A DNA stretch of 11,908 nucleotides from NCBI GenBank assembly GCA_031270145.1, contig JAISYD010000058.1:1-11908 (forward strand). The letters run 5' to 3'. Made by a program: the position numbers and the translations under genes. Each line of letters starts with the position of its first letter. Within the stretch, counting starts at the first letter, position 1. This DNA comes from Planctomycetota bacterium (lineage in GTDB: Bacteria > Planctomycetota > SZUA-567). Shown in pieces: positions 1 to 6,416 of the stretch. The notes under the pieces are model-generated. The model did not search any database, was not told where the DNA came from, and saw only the letters and a program-made list of their open reading frames with translations.

Positions 1-2
1 TG

Positions 3-560
3 CCGCCCGGGGCGGCCCCGGCCCTCGGGCCGGGCTTTGTTTCGGACCCCGGCCGCTTGACCCCGCAAACCGCCACGCCCGCCGCCCGGGCGGCGCCCCG
101 ACTCTGCCTGCTGGCCGGGGCCAAGCCGGTTCTGACCGATATCCATCTTTTCCAATCGGCGAGCCCGGGCGAACGCCGCTTGCAGGGGCGGATGCTTGAG
201 CGCATTGAACTGTTGGCCGGCGGCAGGCTGGCCCTATCCTGGATCGTCAGGGAGGATTTCCTGGCTTTGGGCCTGGATCCGGACGTATCGTATGATCTGT
301 CCGCCCTGCTCCGCAACATTGACGGGGTGGAGGCGTCCATCCTGTTCAGCGAATCCGGTCCCGCGCCGGAGGTCGGCGTCAAGGTCTCCTTGCGCACCCT
401 CGCCCCGCACGACGCGATCCGGGTGGCCGCCCTTTTTGGCGGCGGCGGCCACCCCCGGGCCGCCGGCTGTTCCCTCGCCGGCGGGCTGCCCGAGGCCAAG
501 CGGCTAGTTGCCGCCGCCGCCATGCGGGAATTCTTTCCGGAGGCGGGCGCGGCCGTATAA
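3..560 (+). CDS. nrnA: DHH/DHHA1 phosphoesterase, NrnA-type (5' end missing)
   Basis: This is the C-terminal part of a DHH-family phosphoesterase. NrnA-type enzymes degrade nanoRNAs (2-5 nt) and many dephosphorylate 3'-phosphoadenosine 5'-phosphate in the cytoplasm. The frame is open to the left edge, so the N-terminal DHH catalytic motifs lie outside the window; the TTG at 57 is an internal codon, not a start. Visible are a stretch GFVSDPGRL (codons 36-62), which fits the fourth DHH metal-binding motif (usually S/T-D-T-G, here D-P-G with the Asp kept), a linker with RRLQGRMLERIEL, and the DHHA1 substrate-binding signature GGGGHPRAAGC near 439-471. The protein ends in TAA at 558. It converges on cobA-hemD with a 55-nt gap. 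RecJ-like or other DHHA1 proteins are the alternative; spacing of the last motifs favours NrnA. Confidence 0.78.
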   Translation, partial: PPGAAPALGPGFVSDPGRLTPQTATPAARAAPRLCLLAGAKPVLTDIHLFQSASPGERRLQGRMLERIELLAGGRLALSWIVREDFLALGLDPDVSYDLSALLRNIDGVEASILFSESGPAPEVGVKVSLRTLAPHDAIRVAALFGGGGHPRAAGCSLAGGLPEAKRLVAAAAMREFFPEAGAAV

Positions 561-585
561 GCGGCCTTCCGCAATTTCTTCCAAG

Positions 586-608
586 AGCGGCGCGCGCAAT
601 ACGCCGCT
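586..608. terminator. Hairpin between convergent nrnA and cobA-hemD
   Basis: AGCGGCG (586-592) and CGCCGCT (602-608) form a perfect 7-bp GC-rich stem with a 9-nt loop. It lies in the 55-nt gap between two converging genes, where a bidirectional terminator is expected. No clear T-run follows on either strand, so intrinsic termination is uncertain. A second, weaker 5-bp stem, GGCCG/CGGCC (551-566), straddles the nrnA stop codon and is followed by TTCC. Confidence 0.4.
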
Positions 609-615
609 ACGCAAA

Positions 616-2136
616 CTATATGTTGGCCTGGTTAATGGTCGCGGTTTCATGGCCGGCGACGCTCCCCCCAAGCCTTGCCAAAAGTACCGCCGCCAAGCCG
701 TCGATGCTGGCGTCGCCAACCGCCTCCACCCCGATCCCCAACCCTCTGGCCACGCCGGCCGTCGTTTCCCCCAGGCAGAAGCAGCGGACATCACGGCAAT
801 TCATGCGGCCTATCCGCCTGGCGAATCCCTTTACCGCCGAAGGGCTGGTGAAGGCGACGGCGTCATAAAATCCCTGTCCGGCCTTGTCCCCGGCGCCAAT
901 CGCGCCGACATCCTGTTCCAGGGTCTCGTAAGCCTCCACCGCCTCGAAGCCGAAGCCGCCCTGGCCGAGGCGGACCTCCAAATCCGAATTGGCTCCGCAA
1001 GCCCGGTAGAGCAATACCCGCTGGCCGGGCCGGAGGATTTCCGCCAATCCCTCCGCCAGCGGCCCGGCCCCGTATTTCTCCGGCACATAGTCGGGGAGCA
1101 CTCCCCTGCCCCTGAGAATTTCGGCCGTCCCCGGCCCAACCACGGCGAATTTCGTCCCCGCCAACCGGCGGATATCGATTCCCCGCGCCAACAGCTGGTC
1201 GAAAAACAATCCGGCGCCAAAGCGGCTGGTCATGATTATCCACTGGAAGGAGGGCAATCGCCGCCAGAGCCCCTCCGGCTGGGGCAACGCCCGTTGCCGC
1301 AGCATCGCCAATTCGTCCGCATGGAAGCCGGCCCGGCGCAGGCTGGCGGCCAGCCGGCCGACGCCGCCGGCGCCGACCGCCAGTATCCGCCTTTCCCGCC
1401 ATTCCAGATCCGAGGCGAGCGAGCATACCCTCCCCACCACCAGCAATGACGGCGGCGCGAAGCCCGCCGCCGCCGCCCGCTCCGGCATTTCCGCCAGGGG
1501 GGACAGTAAACGCCTTTGCCCCGGCAGCGTGCCGTTCTCGATCAGGGCCGATGGCGTGTCCGGGGCAAGGCCGGCCGTCAGTAGGCCGTCGCGGACGGCC
1601 GGCAGGGCGGCCAGACCCATCAGGAAGATCAGCGTTCCCTCCAGCCGGGCGAGTTCCGCATAGGGGATTTTCGGGGGCAGGCCGTTTTTGGCGCGACCGG
1701 AAACGATATGCACCGACGAGGCGAATTCCCGGTGCGTGATCGGGATGCCGGCCGCCGCCGCCGCCGCCAGGGCCGAGCTCACTCCGGGGATCACCCTGAA
1801 GCGCACCCCGGCCCGGCGGAGCGCCTCGGCCTCCTCGCCGCCACGCCCGAAAAGGAAAGGATCGCCGCCCTTCAGCCTGACCACTCTTTTGCCGGCCCGG
1901 GCGTATTGCACCAACAGGGAATTGATTTCCGCCTGGGGGACAGGGCGCCTCCCCACGTTCTTGCCGACCTCGATCCTTTCCGCCGCCGCCGGAATGAGGG
2001 AAAGCGCCGCCCCGCCGACCAGCTGGTCGTAAAGGACCACCTGGGCATTTTCCAGCGCCTCCCGGCCGGCCAAAGTTAGGAGGCCGGGATCGCCGGGACC
2101 GGCGCCGATCAGGGCGACCCATCCCGCATCAACCAC
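616..2136 (-). CDS. cobA-hemD: Uroporphyrinogen-III C-methyltransferase / uroporphyrinogen-III synthase fusion
   Basis: This 506-aa cytoplasmic protein joins two tetrapyrrole enzymes. Residues about 5-245 are the SAM-dependent methyltransferase (SUMT/CobA), which converts uroporphyrinogen III to precorrin-2. It shows GAGPGDPGLLT (11-21), RLKGGDPFLFGRG (87-99), the VIPGVSSALAA segment (115-125) and ITHRE. Residues about 250-500 are uroporphyrinogen-III synthase (HemD), which closes and isomerises hydroxymethylbilane; it has the FTSPSAVKGF block (429-438) and SRFGA (304-308), as in this poorly conserved family. The start is GTG at 2136, with GGAGG 9 nt upstream (2146-2150). It overlaps the hemC stop by 8 nt, so the two are probably translationally coupled. 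It is the last gene of the leftward operon. Fusions of this order are known in several phyla. Both domains look complete. Confidence 0.93.
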   Translation of the reverse strand: MVDAGWVALIGAGPGDPGLLTLAGREALENAQVVLYDQLVGGAALSLIPAAAERIEVGKNVGRRPVPQAEINSLLVQYARAGKRVVRLKGGDPFLFGRGGEEAEALRRAGVRFRVIPGVSSALAAAAAAGIPITHREFASSVHIVSGRAKNGLPPKIPYAELARLEGTLIFLMGLAALPAVRDGLLTAGLAPDTPSALIENGTLPGQRRLLSPLAEMPERAAAAGFAPPSLLVVGRVCSLASDLEWRERRILAVGAGGVGRLAASLRRAGFHADELAMLRQRALPQPEGLWRRLPSFQWIIMTSRFGAGLFFDQLLARGIDIRRLAGTKFAVVGPGTAEILRGRGVLPDYVPEKYGAGPLAEGLAEILRPGQRVLLYRACGANSDLEVRLGQGGFGFEAVEAYETLEQDVGAIGAGDKAGQGFYDAVAFTSPSAVKGFARRIGRMNCRDVRCFCLGETTAGVARGLGIGVEAVGDASIDGLAAVLLARLGGSVAGHETATINQANI

Positions 2137-3013
2137 TTCGCCGGCCCTCCACCAACAATTGCTCCGCCAATTTTCCGCCGATGGCCGCCGCCGTTTCCCG
2201 CCGGCCAGTCAATTCGCCGCGGCGAATGCGCTCGTCCGGGCCGGCATACAGGCCGGACAGCCTGATTTCACCGCCGTCGACAACGGCATGGGCGCCGCTG
2301 GGCGACACGCAACCGCCGCCCAACCCCAGGATAAACGCCCTTTCGGCAATGGACGCGTCCCAGGCGTCCGGATCGTTTAGACCAGCCAGAAAACCGTAAT
2401 CCCCCTCCCGCCGGCCTTGGAGGGCGATGATGCCCTGGCAGGCGGCGGGAAGCATTTCCGCCGGAGAAAACACCCGGCTAACCCGTTGCCACAGCCCCAG
2501 GCGCTTCAACCCGGCGGCGGCCAGGAGCAACCCGCCGAATTCCCCCGAATCCAGTTTTCCCAGTCGGGTTTGCAGATTGCCGCGGATCGGCGCCGTTGGC
2601 CAGTCGGGATAAAGCAAGGCCAACTGGACAATCCGGCGGCGGCTGGATGAACCCAGCGGCAACCGCGCGGCAACGCCGCCGTTTTCGGGAAGGATCAACA
2701 CATCCCTGGCGTCCTCCCGGGCGAGCACCGCCAGGATCGGGAGCTCCGGATTCCCGGGGATCGGCATATCCTTGTACGAGTGGGCGGCGAGATCGATGCG
2801 TCCGTCCGCCAAGGCCGCCTCAAGCTCCTTAGTGAACAAGCCCTTGCCGCCAACCGCCCCAAGCGGCGAATCAAGCGTCAGATCGCCGCTCGTCCGCATG
2901 GCGGACAATTCCACCTCAATGTCCGGGCAAAGGCCCCGGATGGCATTGGCGGCCAGCCGCGCCTGCGCCAGGGCCAGCCCGCTCTCCCTCGTCCCCAAAC
3001 GGATGACCCGCAT
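2129..3013 (-). CDS. hemC: Hydroxymethylbilane synthase (porphobilinogen deaminase)
   Basis: The enzyme polymerises four porphobilinogens into hydroxymethylbilane, the substrate of the HemD domain encoded next. It is 294 aa, near the usual length of about 310. It opens with RLGTRESGLALAQA; GGKGLFTKELE (55-65), SYKD with the catalytic Asp (D82), RGNLQTRL (144-151) and LAAAGLKRLG follow. Cys235 in LGGGC is the expected attachment site of the dipyrromethane cofactor. Some positions differ from the common pattern: AHSYKDMP where VHSMKDVP is usual, SSSRRR for SSLRR, and PAACQGIIALQ for PA-x-GQGALGIE. The ATG at 3013 is chosen because the conserved N-terminus begins there and GGAG lies 7 nt upstream (3021-3024); in-frame ATGs at 3067 and 3031 would add non-conserved residues. 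Its first 98 nt overlap the end of sirC. Confidence 0.93.
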   Translation of the reverse strand: MRVIRLGTRESGLALAQARLAANAIRGLCPDIEVELSAMRTSGDLTLDSPLGAVGGKGLFTKELEAALADGRIDLAAHSYKDMPIPGNPELPILAVLAREDARDVLILPENGGVAARLPLGSSSRRRIVQLALLYPDWPTAPIRGNLQTRLGKLDSGEFGGLLLAAAGLKRLGLWQRVSRVFSPAEMLPAACQGIIALQGRREGDYGFLAGLNDPDAWDASIAERAFILGLGGGCVSPSGAHAVVDGGEIRLSGLYAGPDERIRRGELTGRRETAAAIGGKLAEQLLVEGRRSG

Positions 3014-3494
3014 CGAATTTCTCCAATTCATCGCGCATTTTCGCCGCCGCCCGGCGAACCAGGGCATGGTCGCCGCGCCGCGAAACCAGCCCCGCCGTCA
3101 GGCGGCCGCTCCGGATCAGGGCAGGGAAGAAAAAGCTGCACTCATCCCGCCGATCCGCCACGCTTACCGGCACGCCCCGCTTCCTGGCGTCCAGGCCGGC
3201 CCGGCGGTTCACTTTTCGATCGTTGGAGGCCGCCACCGCCAGGGCCACGCCGTCCATGTCCCGGCTCCGGTATCTCCGCTTTTCCCAGATCAGCCCCTCC
3301 CGACCCAGGCAGCGCTCCATCCCCGCCGACAACTCCGGCGCCACCACCCTGACCCGGGCGCCGAAATCAAGCAGCGCCCCGATCCGCCTAACCGCCACCC
3401 CGCCCGCCCCAATCACCAGGACCTCGACCCCGCGCAGGTTGATGAAAATGGGGAAATCCGGCGTCCCCTGCCAATCTTGGGCGCTAGATCCCAT
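2916..3494 (-). CDS. sirC: Precorrin-2 dehydrogenase, SirC-type
   Basis: This NAD-dependent enzyme oxidises precorrin-2 to sirohydrochlorin, the precursor of siroheme. It is 192 aa and single-function: no SUMT domain as in CysG, so a separate chelatase would be needed. The Rossmann-fold glycine motif VIGAGGVAVRR is at 27-37, followed by GARVRVVAPE (45-54), an SNDRKVNRRA segment (90-99), ADRRDECSFFFPALI (113-127) with the candidate catalytic Asp114, and SRRGDHALVRRAAAKMRDELE as the start of the C-terminal region. The ATG at 3494 is preceded 5 nt away by GGAAGGAG (3500-3507), a strong SD. An in-frame ATG at 3548 would overlap the aminotransferase gene and lacks family similarity. From about residue 160 the protein is read from DNA that also encodes the HemC N-terminus, so the last 32 residues are probably not family sequence. 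Confidence 0.87.
   Translation of the reverse strand: MGSSAQDWQGTPDFPIFINLRGVEVLVIGAGGVAVRRIGALLDFGARVRVVAPELSAGMERCLGREGLIWEKRRYRSRDMDGVALAVAASNDRKVNRRAGLDARKRGVPVSVADRRDECSFFFPALIRSGRLTAGLVSRRGDHALVRRAAAKMRDELEKFDAGHPFGDEGERAGPGAGAAGRQCHPGPLPGH
3021..3024 (-). promoter_or_regulatory. hemC Shine-Dalgarno site inside sirC
   Basis: GGAG on the minus strand sits 7 nt before the hemC ATG at 3013, within the sirC coding sequence. It settles the hemC start and implies that ribosomes can load on hemC while the sirC frame is still being translated through the same bases. Confidence 0.7.
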
Positions 3495-3525
3495 TCCAAC
3501 TCCTTCCCGGCGGTTTTGCCGGCGG

Positions 3526-4695
3526 CTATTTGCGATGCCGGGCGACAAACCTCTCTATGCGGATCAGCGCCTCATTGATGTCGTCGATTGAATAGGCGTA
3601 GCAGGCCCGGAAAAAACCTTCGCCCGATTCGCCGAAAGCCGACCCCGGGATGACCGCCACCTTTTCCTCCCGGAGCAACCTCTCGCAGAATTCGAGCGAC
3701 CCCAAGCCGGTGGCCCCGATGCCGGGAAAGGCGTAAAACGCCCCGGTCGGCTCGAAGCAGTCCAAACCGGCCCGGCGCAATCCCGCCAGGATGACCCGGC
3801 GGCGGCGGTTGTATTCCCGCATCATTTCGTCCATCTCGGCGTCGCAGTTTTCCAGGGCCTCGATGCCGGCGTATTGGGAGGTCGTGGGCGAGCACATGAT
3901 GCCATACTGGTGTATTTTATACATGGCCGCAATCAAATCGGGATGCCCGGCCGCATAGCCCAGCCGCCAACCGGTCATGGCGTAAGCCTTGGAGAAGCCG
4001 TTGATCACCAAGGCGCGTTCCGCCAGACCGGGGAACGAGGCGATGGAGACATGCCGGCCGGAATAAGTGAGTTCGGCGTAAATTTCGTCCGAAAGGACGA
4101 TGAGATCGCGTTTGACAATGAGCGGGATGATTTTTTCCATGTCCTCCCGGGTCATCACCGCTCCGGTCGGATTGTTGGGAAACGGGAAAATCAGCACCTT
4201 GCTCCTGGAGGAAAGCGCCTTCGCCAAATTTTCCGGGGTAAGCTTGAAATCGTCCCGCATAGCCAACGGGGCCGGTACCGGAGTCGCTCCGGCGAGAACG
4301 GCGCAAGGCCGGTAGGCGACGAAGCTAGGCTCGGGGATAATCACCTCGTCGCCCGGCCCCACCAGGGCGCGAAGGGCCAAATCGATGGCTTCGCTGCCGC
4401 CCACCGTGATCAATATCTGGGTTTTCGGATCATAGGACAGGCCCATGCGCCGGTTTAGATAACCCGACACGGCCTCCCGCAGCCGCAACAGGCCGGCATT
4501 GGGGGAATAATGGGTATGGCCGCGCTCCAGGGAATAAATGCCGGCCTCGCGGATGCGCCAAGGGGTGACGAAATCCGGCTCGCCCACCGAAAGCGAGAGG
4601 GCGCCGCGCATTTCGCCCACCAAGTCGAAGAATTTCCGGATCCCCGACGGGGGGAGGTTTCGCACCTCGGGTTGCAGCAGGTCCCGCACATTCAT
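3526..4695 (-). CDS. PLP-dependent aminotransferase, class I/II (AlaT/YugH-like)
   Basis: This 389-aa cytoplasmic fold-type I aminotransferase is complete. The PLP Schiff-base lysine is K236 in GFSKAYAMTGWRLG. N175 in PNNPTG and D203 with Y206 in LSDEIYAEL bind the cofactor, and R363 in FFRACY is the expected substrate-carboxylate arginine. The N-terminal LSVGEPDFVTP (35-45) is typical of the aspartate/alanine/aromatic group. It follows the Lrp-type regulator with an ATGA overlap (4692-4695), so it is probably translated by coupling; its own SD is weak. As I recall, the same pair occurs in Bacillus as yugG-yugH, where the enzyme makes alanine. Glutamate-pyruvate transamination is therefore the best guess, but aspartate or aromatic substrates cannot be excluded. 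It lies 31 nt upstream of sirC, in the same direction as the tetrapyrrole genes. Confidence 0.9.
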   Translation of the reverse strand: MNVRDLLQPEVRNLPPSGIRKFFDLVGEMRGALSLSVGEPDFVTPWRIREAGIYSLERGHTHYSPNAGLLRLREAVSGYLNRRMGLSYDPKTQILITVGGSEAIDLALRALVGPGDEVIIPEPSFVAYRPCAVLAGATPVPAPLAMRDDFKLTPENLAKALSSRSKVLIFPFPNNPTGAVMTREDMEKIIPLIVKRDLIVLSDEIYAELTYSGRHVSIASFPGLAERALVINGFSKAYAMTGWRLGYAAGHPDLIAAMYKIHQYGIMCSPTTSQYAGIEALENCDAEMDEMMREYNRRRRVILAGLRRAGLDCFEPTGAFYAFPGIGATGLGSLEFCERLLREEKVAVIPGSAFGESGEGFFRACYAYSIDDINEALIRIERFVARHRK

Positions 4696-5171
4696 AGCAA
4701 CACCTGTTCCCGATCATCATTCCGCCGGAGTCCGAAAACCACGCCATTGTCCTTGTACTTCTTAAGAATGAAATGCGTGGCGGTGGAATTGACGGAATCG
4801 ATGGTGGCCAGCTTTTCGGCCACGAACAAAGCCACCTCCTTCATCGACCGCCCCTCAATAACCACGGTGAGATCAAAACCGCCGGACATCAGATAGCAGG
4901 CCTTGACCTCGGGATAGCCGTATATCCTCTTCGCCACCTGGTCGAAGCCGCGATCCCGCTGAGGCGTGACCTTGACCTCAATCAGGGCGGTGACCCGCTC
5001 GCTGTCCGTTTTTTCCCAGTTGACCAGGGCGGCATAACCGGTAATGACGCCGTCCGCCTCGTAAGCGGCGATGGCGGCGGCGGTTTCCGCCTCGCTCCGG
5101 CCCGCCAGAGCGGCGATTTCCGCGGTGGGGCGGCGCCCGTCCTTTTCCAATATTTCCAAGATCTCGTCCAT
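4692..5171 (-). CDS. Lrp/AsnC-family transcriptional regulator
   Basis: This 159-aa DNA-binding protein has an N-terminal winged-helix domain (about 1-50, EILEKDGRRPTAEIAALAG) and a C-terminal RAM/effector domain (about 57-142, with VKVTPQRDRGFDQVA, YLMSGGFDLTVVIEG and THFILKKYK). Lrp-family proteins bind amino acids through RAM and regulate nearby metabolic genes, often including their own. The pattern resembles YugG (AlaR) of Bacillus, which agrees with the coupled aminotransferase. The ATG at 5171 is chosen because GGAAGGA (5180-5186) lies 8 nt upstream and the HTH starts directly; an in-frame start at 5225 would put the coding region over the -10 box. It is the first gene of the leftward operon and is the natural candidate to act on the divergent promoter region just upstream. 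Confidence 0.9.
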   Translation of the reverse strand: MDEILEILEKDGRRPTAEIAALAGRSEAETAAAIAAYEADGVITGYAALVNWEKTDSERVTALIEVKVTPQRDRGFDQVAKRIYGYPEVKACYLMSGGFDLTVVIEGRSMKEVALFVAEKLATIDSVNSTATHFILKKYKDNGVVFGLRRNDDREQVLL

Positions 5172-5224
5172 TGAGCAGATCCTTCCAGCGCAGTGGGAAA
5201 AGAAAGCCTTTTCCGCGGAAGACA

Positions 5225-5252
5225 ATCATATCGCTTTGACCCCGGTTGTCAA
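5225..5252 (-). promoter_or_regulatory. Sigma70-type promoter for the Lrp-aminotransferase-sirC-hemC-cobA/hemD operon
   Basis: On the minus strand TTGACA (5252-5247) is a perfect -35 box, followed after 16 nt by TATGAT (5230-5225), one mismatch from the -10 consensus. Transcription would start near 5217, about 45 nt before the regulator ATG at 5171. No other promoter of this quality was noticed within the operon, so all five genes may depend on it. Confidence 0.75.
5236..5252. promoter_or_regulatory. Candidate Lrp-type operator: TTGAC-N7-GTCAA palindrome
   Basis: TTGAC (5236-5240) and GTCAA (5248-5252) form a perfect inverted repeat with a 7-nt centre, 17 bp overall. It covers both opposing -35 boxes and lies directly upstream of an Lrp/AsnC gene, where autoregulatory sites are usual. 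Caution: two facing -35 elements make such a palindrome by themselves, so the symmetry alone does not prove protein binding. Confidence 0.4.
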
Positions 5253-5264
5253 TTCAGCTATAAT
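5236..5264 (+). promoter_or_regulatory. Sigma70-type promoter for the membrane-protein gene
   Basis: TTGACC (5236-5241) and a perfect TATAAT (5259-5264) are separated by the ideal 17 nt. Transcription would start near 5271, leaving a leader of about 50 nt before the ATG at 5320. Its boxes interleave with those of the opposite promoter, so the two cannot be occupied by RNA polymerase together. Confidence 0.8.
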
Positions 5265-5319
5265 CAATCGCCGAAGCCGCTTGTCGCGCGGCCTGGCCCC
5301 AATGAAAGGCGGATGGCAA

Positions 5320-6279
5320 ATGTCCATGTCTTATTGGATGACGCAAAAATTCGGGGTGATCTTCATATTTTTTTACGCCGCCGCCGCCGTTGTCGTCGCC
5401 ATTCCCGACATCTTTAGTGGCGGCGCCGCCGATCCCGGCAAAATGGCGGCCGTATATCCGCCCAACGTCCCTTTGCCGGCCAGCGCCCAGATCCGGAAGC
5501 TGGCCCACGTCTACGGCCTGCCGGAGAACGGCCGGTTTGCCGCCAGCAACCCGGAAAACGTGAAAATCATTTCCTACTCCGCCTCCGGCGTGGAAATGAG
5601 CGTTGACGGCGGGGCGCCCGAAGCCGCCTCCTTCGCCAAGGCGCTCAAATATCTCGGCGCTCCGGCGTCCAGCCAGGCCAACGCCTGGCTGGCCCCGCTC
5701 AACCAGGCCTTCGACTTCCTGCTGAACATCCACCTTGGCCTATTGCGGCGGCTGGACGAAACCTTGGCGGCCTGGAAACTTGGCGACTTCCTGTCGCTGA
5801 TCCTCGCGAAAATCGCCATCGCCGTCATCTATTGCGGCGTTGTGCCGGTAATCTGGCATTTCCTGGCCAGGTACGATGCCATTTCCAGCCGCAAAGCCGG
5901 CTTTTCCCTGATCTACATCTCCCTCGCCGTCTGGCCCGTCTACGTCATCGCCCTGTCGCTAATCGGAGTAAGTCTGTTGGACGTGCTGCGCCACCTCCCC
6001 GCCTCCCTGACTTTCCTGAATCCGCCAATTCTCATCGCCTGGGGCGCGATATTGGCTTGGCCGATCCTGCTGACGCTTCTTTCCCTCCTCGACATCCTGT
6101 CCGCCCTGTGCGCTTTCCGCCTCAGTTCCGCCCTTTCCCACGCCATGGTCCTGACGGCCGGCCTCGCCTCCATACCCATGGTGGCGGCTGGCATCCTGTT
6201 CGCCATCCTGGCGGCGCTCCTGTATGTCGCCTATCGAACCGGCCGACGGCTGATCCGGCCGGCACGGTCGCGGTTCTGA
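5320..6279 (+). CDS. Unrecognised membrane protein, five predicted helices
   Basis: I do not recognise this 319-aa protein. A hydrophobic segment at about 11-28 (VIFIFFYAAAAVVVAI) looks like a signal anchor. A mostly soluble region of about 125 residues (30-155), probably outside the membrane, contains AVYPPNVPLPASAQIRKLA and an amphipathic stretch around LLNIHLGLLRRLDETLAAW. Four more hydrophobic helices follow, near 157-181, 195-217, 235-258 and 278-303, and the protein ends in a basic tail (RTGRRLIRPARSRF). No catalytic motif is evident. The frame is open from 5071, but ATG 5320 fits the promoter at 5236-5264 and has AGGCGGA about 7 nt upstream; ATGs at 5302 and 5326 are alternatives. It precedes uppP and ftsK on the same strand and may have an envelope role, which is inference from position only. 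Confidence 0.75.
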   Translation: MSMSYWMTQKFGVIFIFFYAAAAVVVAIPDIFSGGAADPGKMAAVYPPNVPLPASAQIRKLAHVYGLPENGRFAASNPENVKIISYSASGVEMSVDGGAPEAASFAKALKYLGAPASSQANAWLAPLNQAFDFLLNIHLGLLRRLDETLAAWKLGDFLSLILAKIAIAVIYCGVVPVIWHFLARYDAISSRKAGFSLIYISLAVWPVYVIALSLIGVSLLDVLRHLPASLTFLNPPILIAWGAILAWPILLTLLSLLDILSALCAFRLSSALSHAMVLTAGLASIPMVAAGILFAILAALLYVAYRTGRRLIRPARSRF

Positions 6280-6359
6280 AATTCCCGGGGCATTTCCTAA
6301 AGTTGTCAGGCCAAACCGGCAAACAACCGATAAAACGATTGCCTATACTTATGACGCGG

Positions 6360-6379
6360 CGTCCGGCATTGGCCGGACG
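6360..6379 (+). other. Hairpin in the uppP leader
   Basis: CGTCCGGC (6360-6367) and GCCGGACG (6372-6379) form a perfect 8-bp stem with an ATTG tetraloop, 38 nt before the uppP start. No T-run follows, so it is not a classic terminator. A TATACT at 6344-6349 could be a -10 box, although no good -35 box is seen; if it is used, the hairpin would lie at the very 5' end of the uppP transcript. It could also end or stabilise RNA from the upstream gene. Confidence 0.4.
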
Positions 6380-6416
6380 GCCGTGAACGCCTGTCCCGAA
6401 CTGGAAACGGTTTCGT

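Noticed and set aside
508..1449. Long + strand ORF (313 aa) opposite the HemD domain
   Set aside because: It is antisense to a well-supported CobA-HemD coding region; the translation is low-complexity Pro/Arg/Gly and shows no family motifs.
863..2122. Long - strand ORF (419 aa) in another frame of cobA-hemD
   Set aside because: Same strand as the real gene but shifted; its Gly/Arg-rich translation is a typical shadow of GC-rich coding sequence.
3014..3067. Extended HemC start at 3067 or 3031
   Set aside because: The conserved N-terminus RLGTRESGLALAQ begins two to four residues after the ATG at 3013, which has its own SD; upstream residues are translated sirC sequence in another frame.
5071..5319. 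N-terminal extension of the membrane protein to the ATG at 5071
   Set aside because: It would overlap the regulator coding region and run through both promoters; a start near 5320 fits the promoter and the signal-anchor position.
5172..5319. Riboswitch or T-box in the leader of the tetrapyrrole operon
   Set aside because: The leader on the minus strand is only about 45 nt, too short for a cobalamin riboswitch or T-box, and no conserved element was recognised.
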